Source: an uncultured Bacilli bacterium (lineage in GTDB: Bacteria > Bacillota_I > Bacilli_A > RF39 > UBA660). From it: DNA of 64,000 bases. This document shows, piece after piece, positions 1 to 9,400 of the stretch (position 1 is the first letter of the stretch; each line of letters opens with the position of its first letter). The notes beneath the pieces are model-generated. The model made no database searches, was not told the origin of the DNA, and worked only from the letters and a program-made list of their open reading frames with translations. The stretch is from NCBI GenBank assembly GCA_947589735.1, contig CANQCR010000005.1, forward strand, positions 31,001 to 95,000. Direction: 5' to 3'. The translations under genes were made by a program, and so were the position numbers.

Positions 1-591
1 ACCTCTCGAGCTGAATATCGCCTATTATTACGTAGTGATAACGCTGATATGCGTTTAACGGATTATGGATATAAGATTGGTTTAATAAGTGAAGATAGAT
101 ATGCTCGTTTTAAAGAAAAAATGGAGCAAATTAAAGAGTTAGAAGAAACATTAAAGAATAATAAAATTACTCCAACTGAAGAAACAAATAAGTATTTAGA
201 AACTATTCCAACAACACCATTAAAAGATGGTATAACATTGTATGATTTTCTAAAACGACCAGAAATAACTTTCGAACATGTGAAACATTTTATTTCCCTA
301 AATTATTCCGATGTTGTTTTAGAACAAATATTAATTAATACTAAGTATGAGGGTTATATTGTTAAAGCTAATAAAGAAGCTTTAAAAATGGTTGACTTAG
401 ATAATAAAAAAATACCAGATGATATTGATTATGACAAAATTCATAACCTTGCAAGTGAAGCTAAACAAAAATTAAAACAGATAAGACCTACTTCTATTGG
501 TCAAGCAATTCGTATTAGTGGTGTTAATCCAGCTGATATTTCCCTAATTATGGTTTATTTAAAAAAGGAGTACTTCTATGAATCAAAGTGA
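1..591 (+). CDS. mnmG: tRNA U34 carboxymethylaminomethyl synthesis protein MnmG (3' part)
   Basis: The reading frame is open from base 1 (TSRAEYRLLLRSDNAD) and ends at TGA 589-591, so the ORF-track start at 49 is only an internal Met. MnmG (GidA) is an FAD protein that, with the GTPase MnmE, installs the cmnm5 modification on wobble uridine of certain tRNAs. The piece seen is the C-terminal helical region used for MnmE binding; the SRAEYRLLLR and RLTDYGYKIGL stretches and the tail RPTSIGQAIRISGV are typical of the family. The FAD-binding N-terminus lies outside the window. It overlaps rsmG by 14 bases, the standard gidA-gidB arrangement near the origin of Bacillota. Confidence 0.95.
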   Translation, partial: TSRAEYRLLLRSDNADMRLTDYGYKIGLISEDRYARFKEKMEQIKELEETLKNNKITPTEETNKYLETIPTTPLKDGITLYDFLKRPEITFEHVKHFISLNYSDVVLEQILINTKYEGYIVKANKEALKMVDLDNKKIPDDIDYDKIHNLASEAKQKLKQIRPTSIGQAIRISGVNPADISLIMVYLKKEYFYESK

Positions 592-1279
592 TTTTATTAA
601 AGAAGTAGATGCATTAGGAATAAAATTAACGGATAAGCAACTAAACCAATTAAATCTTTATTATGAATTACTAGTAGAATATAATAAAAAAATGAACTTA
701 ACCGGTATAACCATTAAAGAAGATGTTTATTTAAAACATTTCTATGATAGTTTAACAATTGTTAAGGCGATAAATCTTAATGAAGTAGATACCTTATGCG
801 ATATTGGAAGTGGTGCTGGATTGCCGGGAATAGTTTTAAAGATTGTATTTCCCAACTTAAAAGTATTACTTATAGACTCCTTAAATAAAAGGGTTGAATT
901 CTTAAAAATTGTTATTTCCAAACTCGGTTTAACAAATATTGAAGCCCTTCATTATCGAATTGAGGAATATGGTATTAAAAACCGGGAAATATTTGATGTC
1001 GTAACAGCAAGAGCTGTAGCTGGAACCAATATTTTGTTAGAATATGCCGCATCATTAGTTAAAAAGAATGGCTATTTTATCCCTTTAAAAGGTCATAAGG
1101 AAGATATAACATTATATGAAAAAGCTTGTCAAAAACTCGGTTTAAAGTTGGATGAAGAAATATCCTTTTTATTGCCCGTTGAAAATAGTGAGCGAACTAT
1201 TTTCAAGTTTAAAAAGGTATCATCAACGCCACAAAAGTATCCGCGGAAGAATAGTGAAATAAAAAAGCGTCCATTATAA
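578..1279 (+). CDS. rsmG: 16S rRNA (guanine527-N7)-methyltransferase RsmG
   Basis: A 233-residue SAM-dependent methyltransferase (GidB) that methylates G527 of 16S rRNA. The Rossmann motif DIGSGAGLPGIVLKI (about residues 72-86) is the family signature; LLIDSLNKRVEFL follows as the SAM-ribose strand, and TARAV is also conserved. Length is normal for the family (about 240). The ATG at 578 has AAGGAG eight bases upstream, inside the end of mnmG, so the two are translationally coupled. The stop codon lies inside a terminator hairpin. The lysine-rich tail (RKNSEIKKRPL) is usual for low-GC homologues. Confidence 0.95.
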   Translation: MNQSDFIKEVDALGIKLTDKQLNQLNLYYELLVEYNKKMNLTGITIKEDVYLKHFYDSLTIVKAINLNEVDTLCDIGSGAGLPGIVLKIVFPNLKVLLIDSLNKRVEFLKIVISKLGLTNIEALHYRIEEYGIKNREIFDVVTARAVAGTNILLEYAASLVKKNGYFIPLKGHKEDITLYEKACQKLGLKLDEEISFLLPVENSERTIFKFKKVSSTPQKYPRKNSEIKKRPL

Positions 1280-1297
1280 AAATGGACTTTTTTTATT
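1269..1297 (+). terminator. Rho-independent terminator of mnmG-rsmG
   Basis: The arms GTCCATT (1269-1275) and AATGGAC (1281-1287) form a 7-bp stem with loop ATAAA, followed by seven T. The rsmG stop codon lies in the loop. Confidence 0.85.
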
Positions 1298-1302
1298 TAA
1301 TT

Positions 1303-1340
1303 TATTATTTCCCAAAAAATATTGTATTATTTCCCGAAAT
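1303..1340 (+). promoter_or_regulatory. Candidate Noc operator: repeated TATTATTTCCC
   Basis: The 11-mer TATTATTTCCC occurs at 1303-1313 and again at 1325-1335, exactly 22 bp apart (about two helical turns). The second copy starts inside the -35 hexamer and fills much of the spacer of the noc promoter, and it continues as ATTTCCCGAAAT. The known Bacillus Noc-binding sequence is a palindrome built on ATTTCCC/GGGAAAT, so these look like half-sites. Autoregulation by Noc is inferred, not shown. Confidence 0.4.
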
Positions 1341-1350
1341 ATATTATAAT
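1322..1350 (+). promoter_or_regulatory. sigma-A promoter of noc
   Basis: TTGTAT (1322-1327), a 17-bp spacer, then TATAAT (1345-1350). Transcription would start near 1357. This rules out the TTG at 1322 that the ORF track uses as the gene start. Confidence 0.7.
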
Positions 1351-1378
1351 TATTGATAGAATAGAAGTGAGGTTGGAA

Positions 1379-3994
1379 ATGAACGATACGCGAAATAAAA
1401 TCGTTGAGTTAAATTTGAATGATATACTTCCTAATCGTTTTCAGCCTCGAATCCAATTTAATGAGGAAGCGATTATTGGATTATCAGATTCAATTCGCGA
1501 GCATGGTGTTTTAGAACCAATCATTGTACGACCAATTGGCGATAAATATGAAATAGTAGCAGGCGAAAGAAGATATAAAGCCTGTGTTTTAGCGAATTTA
1601 GAAACAATTCCTGCTAGAATTATTGATATGAGTGATCATGATAGTGTTGAAATAGCTTTGATTGAAAATGTTCAACGTCGTGATTTAACACCAATTGAAG
1701 AAGCTTTATCTTATAATCGTATCCTTGATATGGGTTATTTAACACAGGAACAATTAGCTCGTAAATTAGGTAAAAGTCAATCAACTATCGCTAATAAGAA
1801 ACGTCTTTTAAACTTGTGCGATGAGGTTCAATCTGCTTTAGTTGAGGAAAAAATTTCGGAAAGACATGCTAGATCTTTACTTAAACTTAGTAACGCTAAT
1901 GCTCAAAAAAGAATGTTAAATCGGATTATTGATGAACGTTTAACTGTAAGACGCTTAGATGAAGAAATTGAAAAAGAATTAGCATTAATGACGCCGGAAG
2001 AACAATTAGAAGAAGTGGCTAATGCTCTACTTAATGTAGAAGACGATGTTCAAGAAGATTCAATTATCGATATTTCAAACTTATTTGATGATGATATTAA
2101 GCCAATTGAATCTTTAGATAAACCAACAACTTCAATGTCATCTAGTCCAGCTATTTCTGAAATTAATACTAATGTTTCTAACAATATTGAAAGTGCTCCA
2201 ACACCTACATTAGAAACATCAATTAATCCAGCATCAGCACCAATGAATAGTGAAACGGAAAGTGTTCCAACACCAAGTCCACATATTGAGCCTCTACCAA
2301 GCTTAATGCCTACTATTCATCAGTTTGTAGAAACAATAGCTCCGGAATCAATGGATAATCCAATCATGACAAACGAGACAACAACATCTATTTCACCAAC
2401 CCCAGAAATGCCAGTAGTTGAACCAAGTCCAATGACGATGGCGCCAGAATTAACTAGTGAACCAATTACTAATGATGTGTCATCTCCATCAATTACTGAG
2501 GTGAATAGATTTAATAAATTTATTGCTCCAGAATACAAGAATGAAGATCCTGATAATAAACTAGATCCATTAATAGCGCCAGTAATAGAAAATCCTAATG
2601 GAACTAGTGAACCAAGTGTTGAACCTATTGCGCCACCAGATAATCTTACCCCAACAACGATGTTTTCAAACTTAATGAATAATAATCCGGTGCAAGAGAG
2701 TGAAAATGTTCCTATTAATCAAGATGATTTAAACAATTTCTTAGATCCATCTATTATTGATGGTCAAAAACAGGAAGTGCCTGAAAATATTGATATTATC
2801 GATGCTTCCGTATTTGCTAGGTTCTTAGATCCTGATTATGATATAAACAGTATAGATAATGAAGAAAAAGAGGAGGTTAAACCTATGTCATTTGCTCAAT
2901 ATTTAAATAATGATAACAGTAATGATCAAGTTCAAACGACGCCAATGACGCCATCACCAAGTGCTCCAGATATGCTAGCACCACAAGGAACCCCATCATC
3001 AATGCCAGATATGTTAGCGCCACAGAGTCAACCAAGTGCGCCAACAGGTTTTGATATGCCAAAACCAGACTTAATGGCAACGATGGATTCTAATTATAAT
3101 CCAACAGCAATGCCACAAGCACCAGCAGTACCGGACATGTTAGCACCAGCGGAAACGCAAGCTCCAGATATGCTAGCACCACAAGAAATCCCATCACCAA
3201 TGCCAGATATGTTAGCGCCACAGAGTCAACCAAGTGCGCCAACAGGTTTTGATATGCCAAAACCAGACTTAATGGCAACGATGGATTCTAATTATAATCC
3301 AACAGCAATGCCACAAGCACCAGCAGTACCGGACATGTTAGCACCAGCGGAAACGCAAGCTCCAGATATGCTAGCACCACAAGAAATCCCATCACCAATG
3401 CCAGATATGTTAGCGCCACAAAGCGCACAACAAAGTTTGAATCCAAGTATGGGCGTTGGAGGATCAACTTTAACTCCTGATACTTCTTTTGGTTTAGCGC
3501 CTGAAGTAGAAACACCAACAGAAACGCCACTTACTGAAAGTTATCAAGTACCACAAGAAACAAATCAACCTGGCTTTGTTATGGCTACAAGTGATCAACC
3601 AAATTATAATATGCCATCAACACCAGTGATGGATACAAATACAAATGCTTTATTCCAACCGCCAGCTCCAGAAGAACAAGCTCCTGTAGAAACTCCAGCT
3701 CCAGTTGTGGATTTACCACCAGCCGAGACGGAGATAACAGCTGAGCCAACTGACGAAGACATAAGCCGTTCACAAGCGGAAATTCAGCCAATTATTGTTA
3801 CTGATTATGAGAAACAATATGATCCTTTATTACCTGATAATCCAGCTAATATGGAGCCAAAAGTTGATTTACGCCAAGTTATTGATATGATAAGATCATT
3901 AAGTAATCAAATTGAAGATTTAGGCTTTAAAATTGATACCGAAGAGGTTGATTTTGATGATTCTTATAAAGTAACTTTTGTGATTGAAAAATAA
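1379..3994 (+). CDS. noc: Noc/ParB-family nucleoid occlusion protein with giant Pro-rich linker
   Basis: Noc is a CTP-dependent DNA clamp that loads at Noc-binding sites and blocks division over the nucleoid. Start chosen at ATG 1379 (SD GTGAGG), downstream of the promoter, giving 871 residues. The N-terminal ParB domain has HGVLEP (42-47) and the CTP-site motif GERR (62-65). An HTH follows (LTQEQLARKLGKSQSTIANK, about 121-140), then SERHAR. The last ~45 residues (IRSLSNQIEDLGFKIDTEE) resemble the C-terminal dimer domain of Bacillus Noc. Between them lie about 600 residues rich in Pro, Ser, Thr, Asn and acidic residues with MPDMLAPQ-type repeats; usual Noc/ParB proteins are under 300 residues. 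The position after rsmG matches Bacillus noc. No amphipathic membrane-targeting helix is seen at this N-terminus. A separate classical spo0J lies at 48.7 kb. Confidence 0.85.
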   Translation: MNDTRNKIVELNLNDILPNRFQPRIQFNEEAIIGLSDSIREHGVLEPIIVRPIGDKYEIVAGERRYKACVLANLETIPARIIDMSDHDSVEIALIENVQRRDLTPIEEALSYNRILDMGYLTQEQLARKLGKSQSTIANKKRLLNLCDEVQSALVEEKISERHARSLLKLSNANAQKRMLNRIIDERLTVRRLDEEIEKELALMTPEEQLEEVANALLNVEDDVQEDSIIDISNLFDDDIKPIESLDKPTTSMSSSPAISEINTNVSNNIESAPTPTLETSINPASAPMNSETESVPTPSPHIEPLPSLMPTIHQFVETIAPESMDNPIMTNETTTSISPTPEMPVVEPSPMTMAPELTSEPITNDVSSPSITEVNRFNKFIAPEYKNEDPDNKLDPLIAPVIENPNGTSEPSVEPIAPPDNLTPTTMFSNLMNNNPVQESENVPINQDDLNNFLDPSIIDGQKQEVPENIDIIDASVFARFLDPDYDINSIDNEEKEEVKPMSFAQYLNNDNSNDQVQTTPMTPSPSAPDMLAPQGTPSSMPDMLAPQSQPSAPTGFDMPKPDLMATMDSNYNPTAMPQAPAVPDMLAPAETQAPDMLAPQEIPSPMPDMLAPQSQPSAPTGFDMPKPDLMATMDSNYNPTAMPQAPAVPDMLAPAETQAPDMLAPQEIPSPMPDMLAPQSAQQSLNPSMGVGGSTLTPDTSFGLAPEVETPTETPLTESYQVPQETNQPGFVMATSDQPNYNMPSTPVMDTNTNALFQPPAPEEQAPVETPAPVVDLPPAETEITAEPTDEDISRSQAEIQPIIVTDYEKQYDPLLPDNPANMEPKVDLRQVIDMIRSLSNQIEDLGFKIDTEEVDFDDSYKVTFVIEK
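3002..3397 (+). repeat. Perfect 198-bp tandem duplication inside noc
   Basis: Bases 3002-3199 and 3200-3397 read identically by eye and encode two 66-residue copies starting MPDMLAPQSQPSAPTG. A partial third copy follows from 3398 and a diverged partial unit precedes (about 2965-3001). The period is a whole number of codons, so copy-number change keeps the frame. Perfect identity implies a recent event or ongoing slippage/recombination. Confidence 0.95.
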
Positions 3995-4049
3995 AATAAA
4001 CATTGATTTTTTGCCAAGTAGTGTTGGTAGACAATAAATATAATTATAG

Positions 4050-4073
4050 AGGATGATGAAAATCATCCTTTTA
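4050..4073 (+). terminator. Terminator of noc
   Basis: AGGATGAT (4050-4057), loop GAAA, ATCATCCT (4062-4069), then T-rich sequence. It lies 55 bases after the noc stop. Nothing else recognisable was found in the rest of the 3995-4214 gap. Confidence 0.7.
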
Positions 4074-4214
4074 TAATGCCCTTGCCAAGAATATTTTAGA
4101 TAAAAATGACTAAGATACTCATGAACTACTAGTAGATAGATTTATATTTTAGGGTGTTCAAAATAATGTAAAAAGAACTAATGTTTATAATATTACTAAA
4201 AGAGAAAAAAATTA

Positions 4215-4243
4215 TTGTAATATGAACATATGTTTGATATAAT
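4215..4243 (+). promoter_or_regulatory. Promoter of the BRO/DinD-like gene
   Basis: TTGTAA (4215-4220), 17-bp spacer, TATAAT (4238-4243), followed by AAAGGAGG just before the start codon. Confidence 0.65.
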
Positions 4244-4266
4244 ATGTATAGCAAAGGAGGTATCTT

Positions 4267-5121
4267 ATGAATCAAGATAAAATGCATTTAATAAATAAAA
4301 TATTTAATAATGAAACCATTAGAACTGTTTGGGATAAGGAACAAGAAAAATACTTTATAAGTATTGTCGATATAGTTGGCGTTGTTTCAGAAAGTGATAA
4401 TCCACAAACATACTGGAGGGTGCTCAAAAAGAGACTTAAAGATGAAGGAAATGAAACCGTTACAAATTGTAACGCTTTGAAACTTAGAGCTAAAGATGGT
4501 AAATATCGTTTAACTGATGTTGTTGATATTGAAGGAATGTTTAGAATCATTGAATCAATTCCTAGTAAGAATGCGGAACCAATAAAGCAATGGCTTGCAA
4601 AATTAGGCAGAGAAAGAATTGATGAAACATTTGATCCTTCGCTAGCAGCCCAAAGAGCGATAGACTTATATAGATCTAAAGGTTATGATGAAAAATGGAT
4701 TGCAAAAAGAATTAAAGGTATTCAAGATAGAAAGCAACTTACTGATGTATGGAAAGATGGAGGTATAACTGAATCAAAAGAATATGTGATTCTAACAAAT
4801 GAAATTTATAAAGAATGGTCTGGCATGACTGCAAAAGAGTATAAATCATTTAAAGGACTTAGGAAAGAATCACTCCGAGATAATATGTCTGATGTTGAAG
4901 TTGCACTTGCAGATTTAGGAGAAATAGCAACAAGAGAAATTGCTAAAAAGAAAAATCCAAAAGGTTTAAATGAAAATATTGAAGTAGCAAGACGTGGTGG
5001 CAAAATTGCTGGCAATACAAGAAAAGACTTAGAACACGAAATAGGTGAGAGTGTTGTTACTAGTAATAATGCATTAAACTACGAATATGTAGATAAAAAA
5101 GAAATTGAAATGAAAAATTAA
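4267..5121 (+). CDS. BRO-N / DinD-like protein (phage antirepressor-type)
   Basis: A 284-residue protein with a strong SD (AAAGGAGGTATCTT) and its own promoter and terminator. The N-terminal ~110 residues resemble the BRO-N domain of phage antirepressors (WDKEQEKYFISIVDIVGVVS, then TYWRVLKKRL, then DVVDIEGMFRIIESIP). The C-terminal half (FKGLRKESLRDNMSDVEVALADLGE ... ARRGGKIAGNTRKDLE) resembles the tail of DNA-damage-inducible protein D. Such proteins bind DNA and occur in prophages and as stand-alone SOS-linked genes; the exact role is unknown. No phage genes flank it, so it looks like an isolated accessory insertion between noc and corA. Confidence 0.7.
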   Translation: MNQDKMHLINKIFNNETIRTVWDKEQEKYFISIVDIVGVVSESDNPQTYWRVLKKRLKDEGNETVTNCNALKLRAKDGKYRLTDVVDIEGMFRIIESIPSKNAEPIKQWLAKLGRERIDETFDPSLAAQRAIDLYRSKGYDEKWIAKRIKGIQDRKQLTDVWKDGGITESKEYVILTNEIYKEWSGMTAKEYKSFKGLRKESLRDNMSDVEVALADLGEIATREIAKKKNPKGLNENIEVARRGGKIAGNTRKDLEHEIGESVVTSNNALNYEYVDKKEIEMKN

Positions 5122-5324
5122 TTACTTTCTAGCATAATAATTTTTAAGATATAAAAGTTATTACACCTAACCATGATAACTTTAAACTAGAAATTAGTTG
5201 CATAATGATTATTGCTAGGTGGAGATAACTATTGTGTGATTTAGCGTATAAGTTAATAAAAAATAATAATGGCTATTTAAATAAAAGCACCATATTTAGT
5301 AAATTTAAGATATAATTATTTATA

Positions 5325-5390
5325 GACATAAGTTTTGATCCTTTCAATGTTTTAAGGTAATTACATTGTATCAAACTTATGTCTTTTTTA
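5325..5390 (+). terminator. Large terminator hairpin between the DinD-like gene and corA
   Basis: GACATAAGTTT at 5325 pairs with AAACTTATGTC ending at 5383, followed by six T. The internal AATGT/ACATT could form a second small stem, giving a branched structure. The T-tract runs into the stop codon of the convergent corA gene. The preceding 5122-5324 is AT-rich with short hairpins such as AGTTAT/ATAACT and no recognised gene. Confidence 0.65.
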
Positions 5391-6269
5391 TATAATTTTC
5401 TTGTTTTTAAAAATAATCAAAAAAATACCAATTACAACTAAACAAGTAACAATAACAATAGGATAAGTGTACTCATAATTTACTTCTGGCATATATTTTA
5501 AGTTCATACCATACCAACTAGTTATAAGTGTTAATGGTAAAAATATAGATGTAATAACAGTTAAAACTTTAATTACTCTATTTTGATAATAATCTAGGTA
5601 TGATTGATATATTTCTCTTAAATGAATAGTATTTTGAATCAGATATTCTGTTTGTTTAGCTAATCTTTCCAAAATGCTTATATCATGATTTAAAAAAGGG
5701 AAACTCTTTTTATTAGCTATAATAGATATAAAACTACTTATATATTCATAATAACGTTTAAGATTTACTAATTCTCTTTTTGTATTAAAAATAACGCGAT
5801 TTAAATTTTTATATATTTCTTTTTCAAAAAGTTCTTGTTCGATATTAACGATTTTATTTTCAATATATTCTAATTTATTAAAGCTATTATCAACAATTTC
5901 TTTAATAAAAGAACTAAAATAATGATCAGTAGTATAATCACTAGTAATATTGGAAATAATTTTTTCAAATAGTTCATTTACTTTATTCTTTTCATCAATA
6001 TTTATAATAATAAATAAGTTATTTGAAAGAATAATGCCTACTTTAGAAATAATTTTCCCAATATCATTAATAGATCGTATATTAAGAAGACCAAAATAAT
6101 ATTTAGAATCTTTTTCTAAAAGGTTAAAATCACCATTACTATTAAGACATTTATTTAATAGAGCTTGGTTATTATTTAAATCTTTAATGGATATTAAACC
6201 AATATACTTTTGATGTTTGCTATATTTTTGAAATGGTATAAGACCTTTTCTTGTCAATGTACAAATCAT
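5388..6269 (-). CDS. corA: CorA-family divalent cation transporter
   Basis: A 293-residue membrane protein. The N-terminal two thirds is a cytoplasmic alpha/beta plus long-helix domain. The C-terminus has two membrane helices, the first ending in the CorA selectivity motif YGMN (LTLITSWYGMNLKYMPEV). The basic tail KNKKII is usual for the family. It mediates Mg2+ (or Co2+/Ni2+) uptake through a homopentameric channel. The start has AAGGTGAT just upstream, and a TATAAT-like -10 lies at 6287-6292 on the minus strand. Slightly shorter than E. coli CorA (316), within the family range. The metal specificity cannot be read from sequence. Confidence 0.88.
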   Translation of the reverse strand: MICTLTRKGLIPFQKYSKHQKYIGLISIKDLNNNQALLNKCLNSNGDFNLLEKDSKYYFGLLNIRSINDIGKIISKVGIILSNNLFIIINIDEKNKVNELFEKIISNITSDYTTDHYFSSFIKEIVDNSFNKLEYIENKIVNIEQELFEKEIYKNLNRVIFNTKRELVNLKRYYEYISSFISIIANKKSFPFLNHDISILERLAKQTEYLIQNTIHLREIYQSYLDYYQNRVIKVLTVITSIFLPLTLITSWYGMNLKYMPEVNYEYTYPIVIVTCLVVIGIFLIIFKNKKII

Positions 6270-6409
6270 TTGATCACCTTTTGATTATTATACCCCAAAA
6301 TAGTCTTTTTCTTCGCTTTAAGAGGCTTAAAATGATATTAATGATAAAATATACATTTAAACTATTTTTAACGATTATATGGCGTTTAAAATAGTATTTT
6401 TTAAGGCAA

Positions 6410-6438
6410 CAAAAAGGGATAGAAAATTAATTCTATCC
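6410..6438 (-). terminator. Terminator of the large Cys-rich secreted protein gene
   Basis: On the minus strand GGATAGAA, loop TTAATT, TTCTATCC, then CTTTTTG. It begins just after the stop codon at 6440. Confidence 0.75.
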
Positions 6439-6439
6439 T

Positions 6440-9400
6440 TTAATTTCTTGGACAACCAACGAAATTACCATTTTTATCTGGTTTAACATAAGCTAGGGCT
6501 CTTGATCTAGCTGTTGAGTTATGTCCTACACAGCTACCCTCTAACCTTGTTCCACCGTGATCATTTTTAAATGTATCATTAGCTAACAATGATAAGAATC
6601 TACTAGCACAATATTTATAAACATCTTGTCCTTCGATACTTGTATCAGTTGTTGCATTTAAGCCACTATAATTAACACAATAGTATCCAATATAACCAGG
6701 AAGATTACTAATATTTTCTATGTCGTTATCATTATCAAACATCCGCATTTCTGTGTATGGATCAGCAGCATTGTATGTTCCTGATGCAGATCTTGCTTGA
6801 CGATTTAATTCTCTAATATAGCGAATATTAGTTGTATTTAATTCAAGAGAATACATTGGTTCTTTTCGGTAGATGTCTTCACTTAATACATCTTCTACTT
6901 CAGAATCTGTAAGTTTAGCCCAGTTACGACCTCTTATACGGCCTGTTCCTAAAATACCAGGGAAGGCATTATCAACAACGTTTTTATTTGGCGTGATATT
7001 GGTTGAAGAGATTAAATCAATAACTCTAAAGACAACATCAATATCTCTAATATAACGTCTTCTATTATATGGATTATCTGGATCATCGTTAGGATCAGGG
7101 TCACCAGATTCAACTTTATCATCATCTTTTGGATCACAATATGCTGGAGAATCATCGGTTAAAACTAAATTACCCATTGAATCTTCTTCATATTTACAAT
7201 CGTTACCGAATAATTCATTAATAATTCTAAATGGACAACCATATTTTAATTTTGTTGAACCAAAGACTTTTTGTAGTAACATATCAAAGTGGGTTTCAGC
7301 TATAGCTCCATTATTTTCTTCTTCGTCACCAAAATCTTTAGTTGATATACCAGCTTTACCATTTATATTAGTTTTAGTACCTAAATGGTCAAATGTTAGT
7401 TTTAACAAGCCATCAAATTTTCCATCGCCGTTACCATTTTTATCTACCCAATCAGCACCATATGTACCATTTGGAGTCATAAAGGCGGTTGGAAGACCAT
7501 AACCTAACCATTTATACCAAGGAAGACCTTTAGATCCGGCTGGTTTTTTAACAATATCTTGTTTAGCTTCTGGTTCACCTGTTGACTTATTACCATACCA
7601 GTTTAATGGGTCATGGTAAACAATATTATATGTTGCATAAGTTGTTAGATCATCTGGAGTTAAATATTTGTCACAGTTAGGGTCGTTATTACCACATGTT
7701 ACCCCAACGATATCTTGAGTTTGAACAGGGTGAAGCCAATCGATACTAACATCATGATTTACATCGGAATATTGATATTCTTCTAGTGGATCAACATAGT
7801 CGATTTGTGTAGTATTACGATCGCCAACTTGGGCAGTCTCAATCCAATCATCGACGCTATAATCAACTCTAATATTACTACAGTTTGGTTTATATTGTGA
7901 GCCATCAGCGAGTAATATATTATCTTGACGAACAACACACTTCTTAGTGAATGTAATTGTACCTAAAACATTATTTTTAGTATCACGTTTTAAGCCCCAT
8001 TTGAAGATAGTACCAGCTCTAATAGCAGGATTATCACTATCATCTGTTCCTGTTCCTACTTCACCTGGAAGAGAGAACTTAACTTGTTCACTACAATATA
8101 AGTTACAAACATCGTTGCCAGAACCTACTTTTTTAGCCCAGCTTCCAACAATACCTGTTTGATTTCCATTTGCATCAAGGTTAGTATAAGCAAATCCTTT
8201 TTGCCAACATTTTATAGCCTCTTCGTTATTTTCCCCAAAAACATAGTCTTCTAAAACAATATTTTTATTTTCTGATTCACAGGTGTTATCAATATCTTCG
8301 TTAGCTGGACAATTTATGATTTCTTCACATCTTGGACCATCACGACCAACAACTGTCCACCAACGTTCTAGTAATAATAACGTATCTTGACCTGCTTTAT
8401 CTGTACCATAAAACTTACTTACTGCATTGTGTAACCAGTTGAAATACTCTTTATAGTCGGCTTGTAATGCTGCATCAGTTTCTCGATTTTTATAAGCGAT
8501 TTTGTGAACGCGGTTAACATTATCTTGAACACATTGAACAATAGGGCATCCTGTTCCGCCATTTGAGGTATATTCAGGATAGAAATATGGATTTAAACGT
8601 CGTTGTGTTTTCATATAAATAGTGTGAAATTCTGATTGCTCATAATTAGCTTCTGTTATCATTTGCTCGCCCTTAACATCATCTTTAGACCAAGCAATTA
8701 AAGCTTCTTCATAACTACCATAGCGTTCATCTTTAGAAATGGTACATCTATCACCAGGGTTTTTACCGCAGGCATCATATATTGCTCTTGCTTTTTGACC
8801 ACAAGTAATTTTAGATCCGCAGTTGAAGCCTTTGTTTTCTGTGTGGTCATATAAGAATTTTGCTTGTTCGTAAGTATAGTGTTTAACGAACCAAAGTCTT
8901 TCATCGCCCCAAGCACTGAAATCTTTTTCTAGAGAGTCATATAAATCTTTATCTCCTCGTTGTAAAGATTTTTGAAGGGCTGTTGCACATGGGTCAGGTG
9001 TGAACCAAAAGTTTAAAAGACTAATGGTATCTTTTCTTTGGTAGAATTTCTTTAAAGTAGAGCTTGCTATTGAAGATCCAATAGGCAATTTTGGAGAAAG
9101 ACTATCAGGGTCTTCACTACTCCATCTGTCATCGTCGCCGTCCCCTACAGGCCATGATTTTTCTTGAGCAGCTGTTGATAGATTAATATTCCATCCTTTT
9201 TGAGGTCCTACGGAAGCAAGTATATAGTTACAAGCTGTTGGAGGATTATATGGATCGTGAGAATAATATCCAAATTGTTCACCAACACCATTATCACACA
9301 TCCACATTACTTCTGTAACTGATCCGGCCATATATAAAGTCCTATTGTTTTGATTCCAAGTTCGTAATACTAAATCTTGTTCAAATAAGATGAAAGTATT

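Noticed and set aside
2320-3791. Minus-strand ORFs of 62-80 codons opposite noc
   Set aside because: They are mirror frames of the repetitive Pro-rich coding sequence, lack SD sites, and repeat because the DNA beneath is duplicated.
5122-5324. Possible small RNA or toxin-antitoxin in the gap before corA
   Set aside because: Only short AT-rich hairpins were found; no ORF with an SD, no promoter better than background, and no recognised RNA family.
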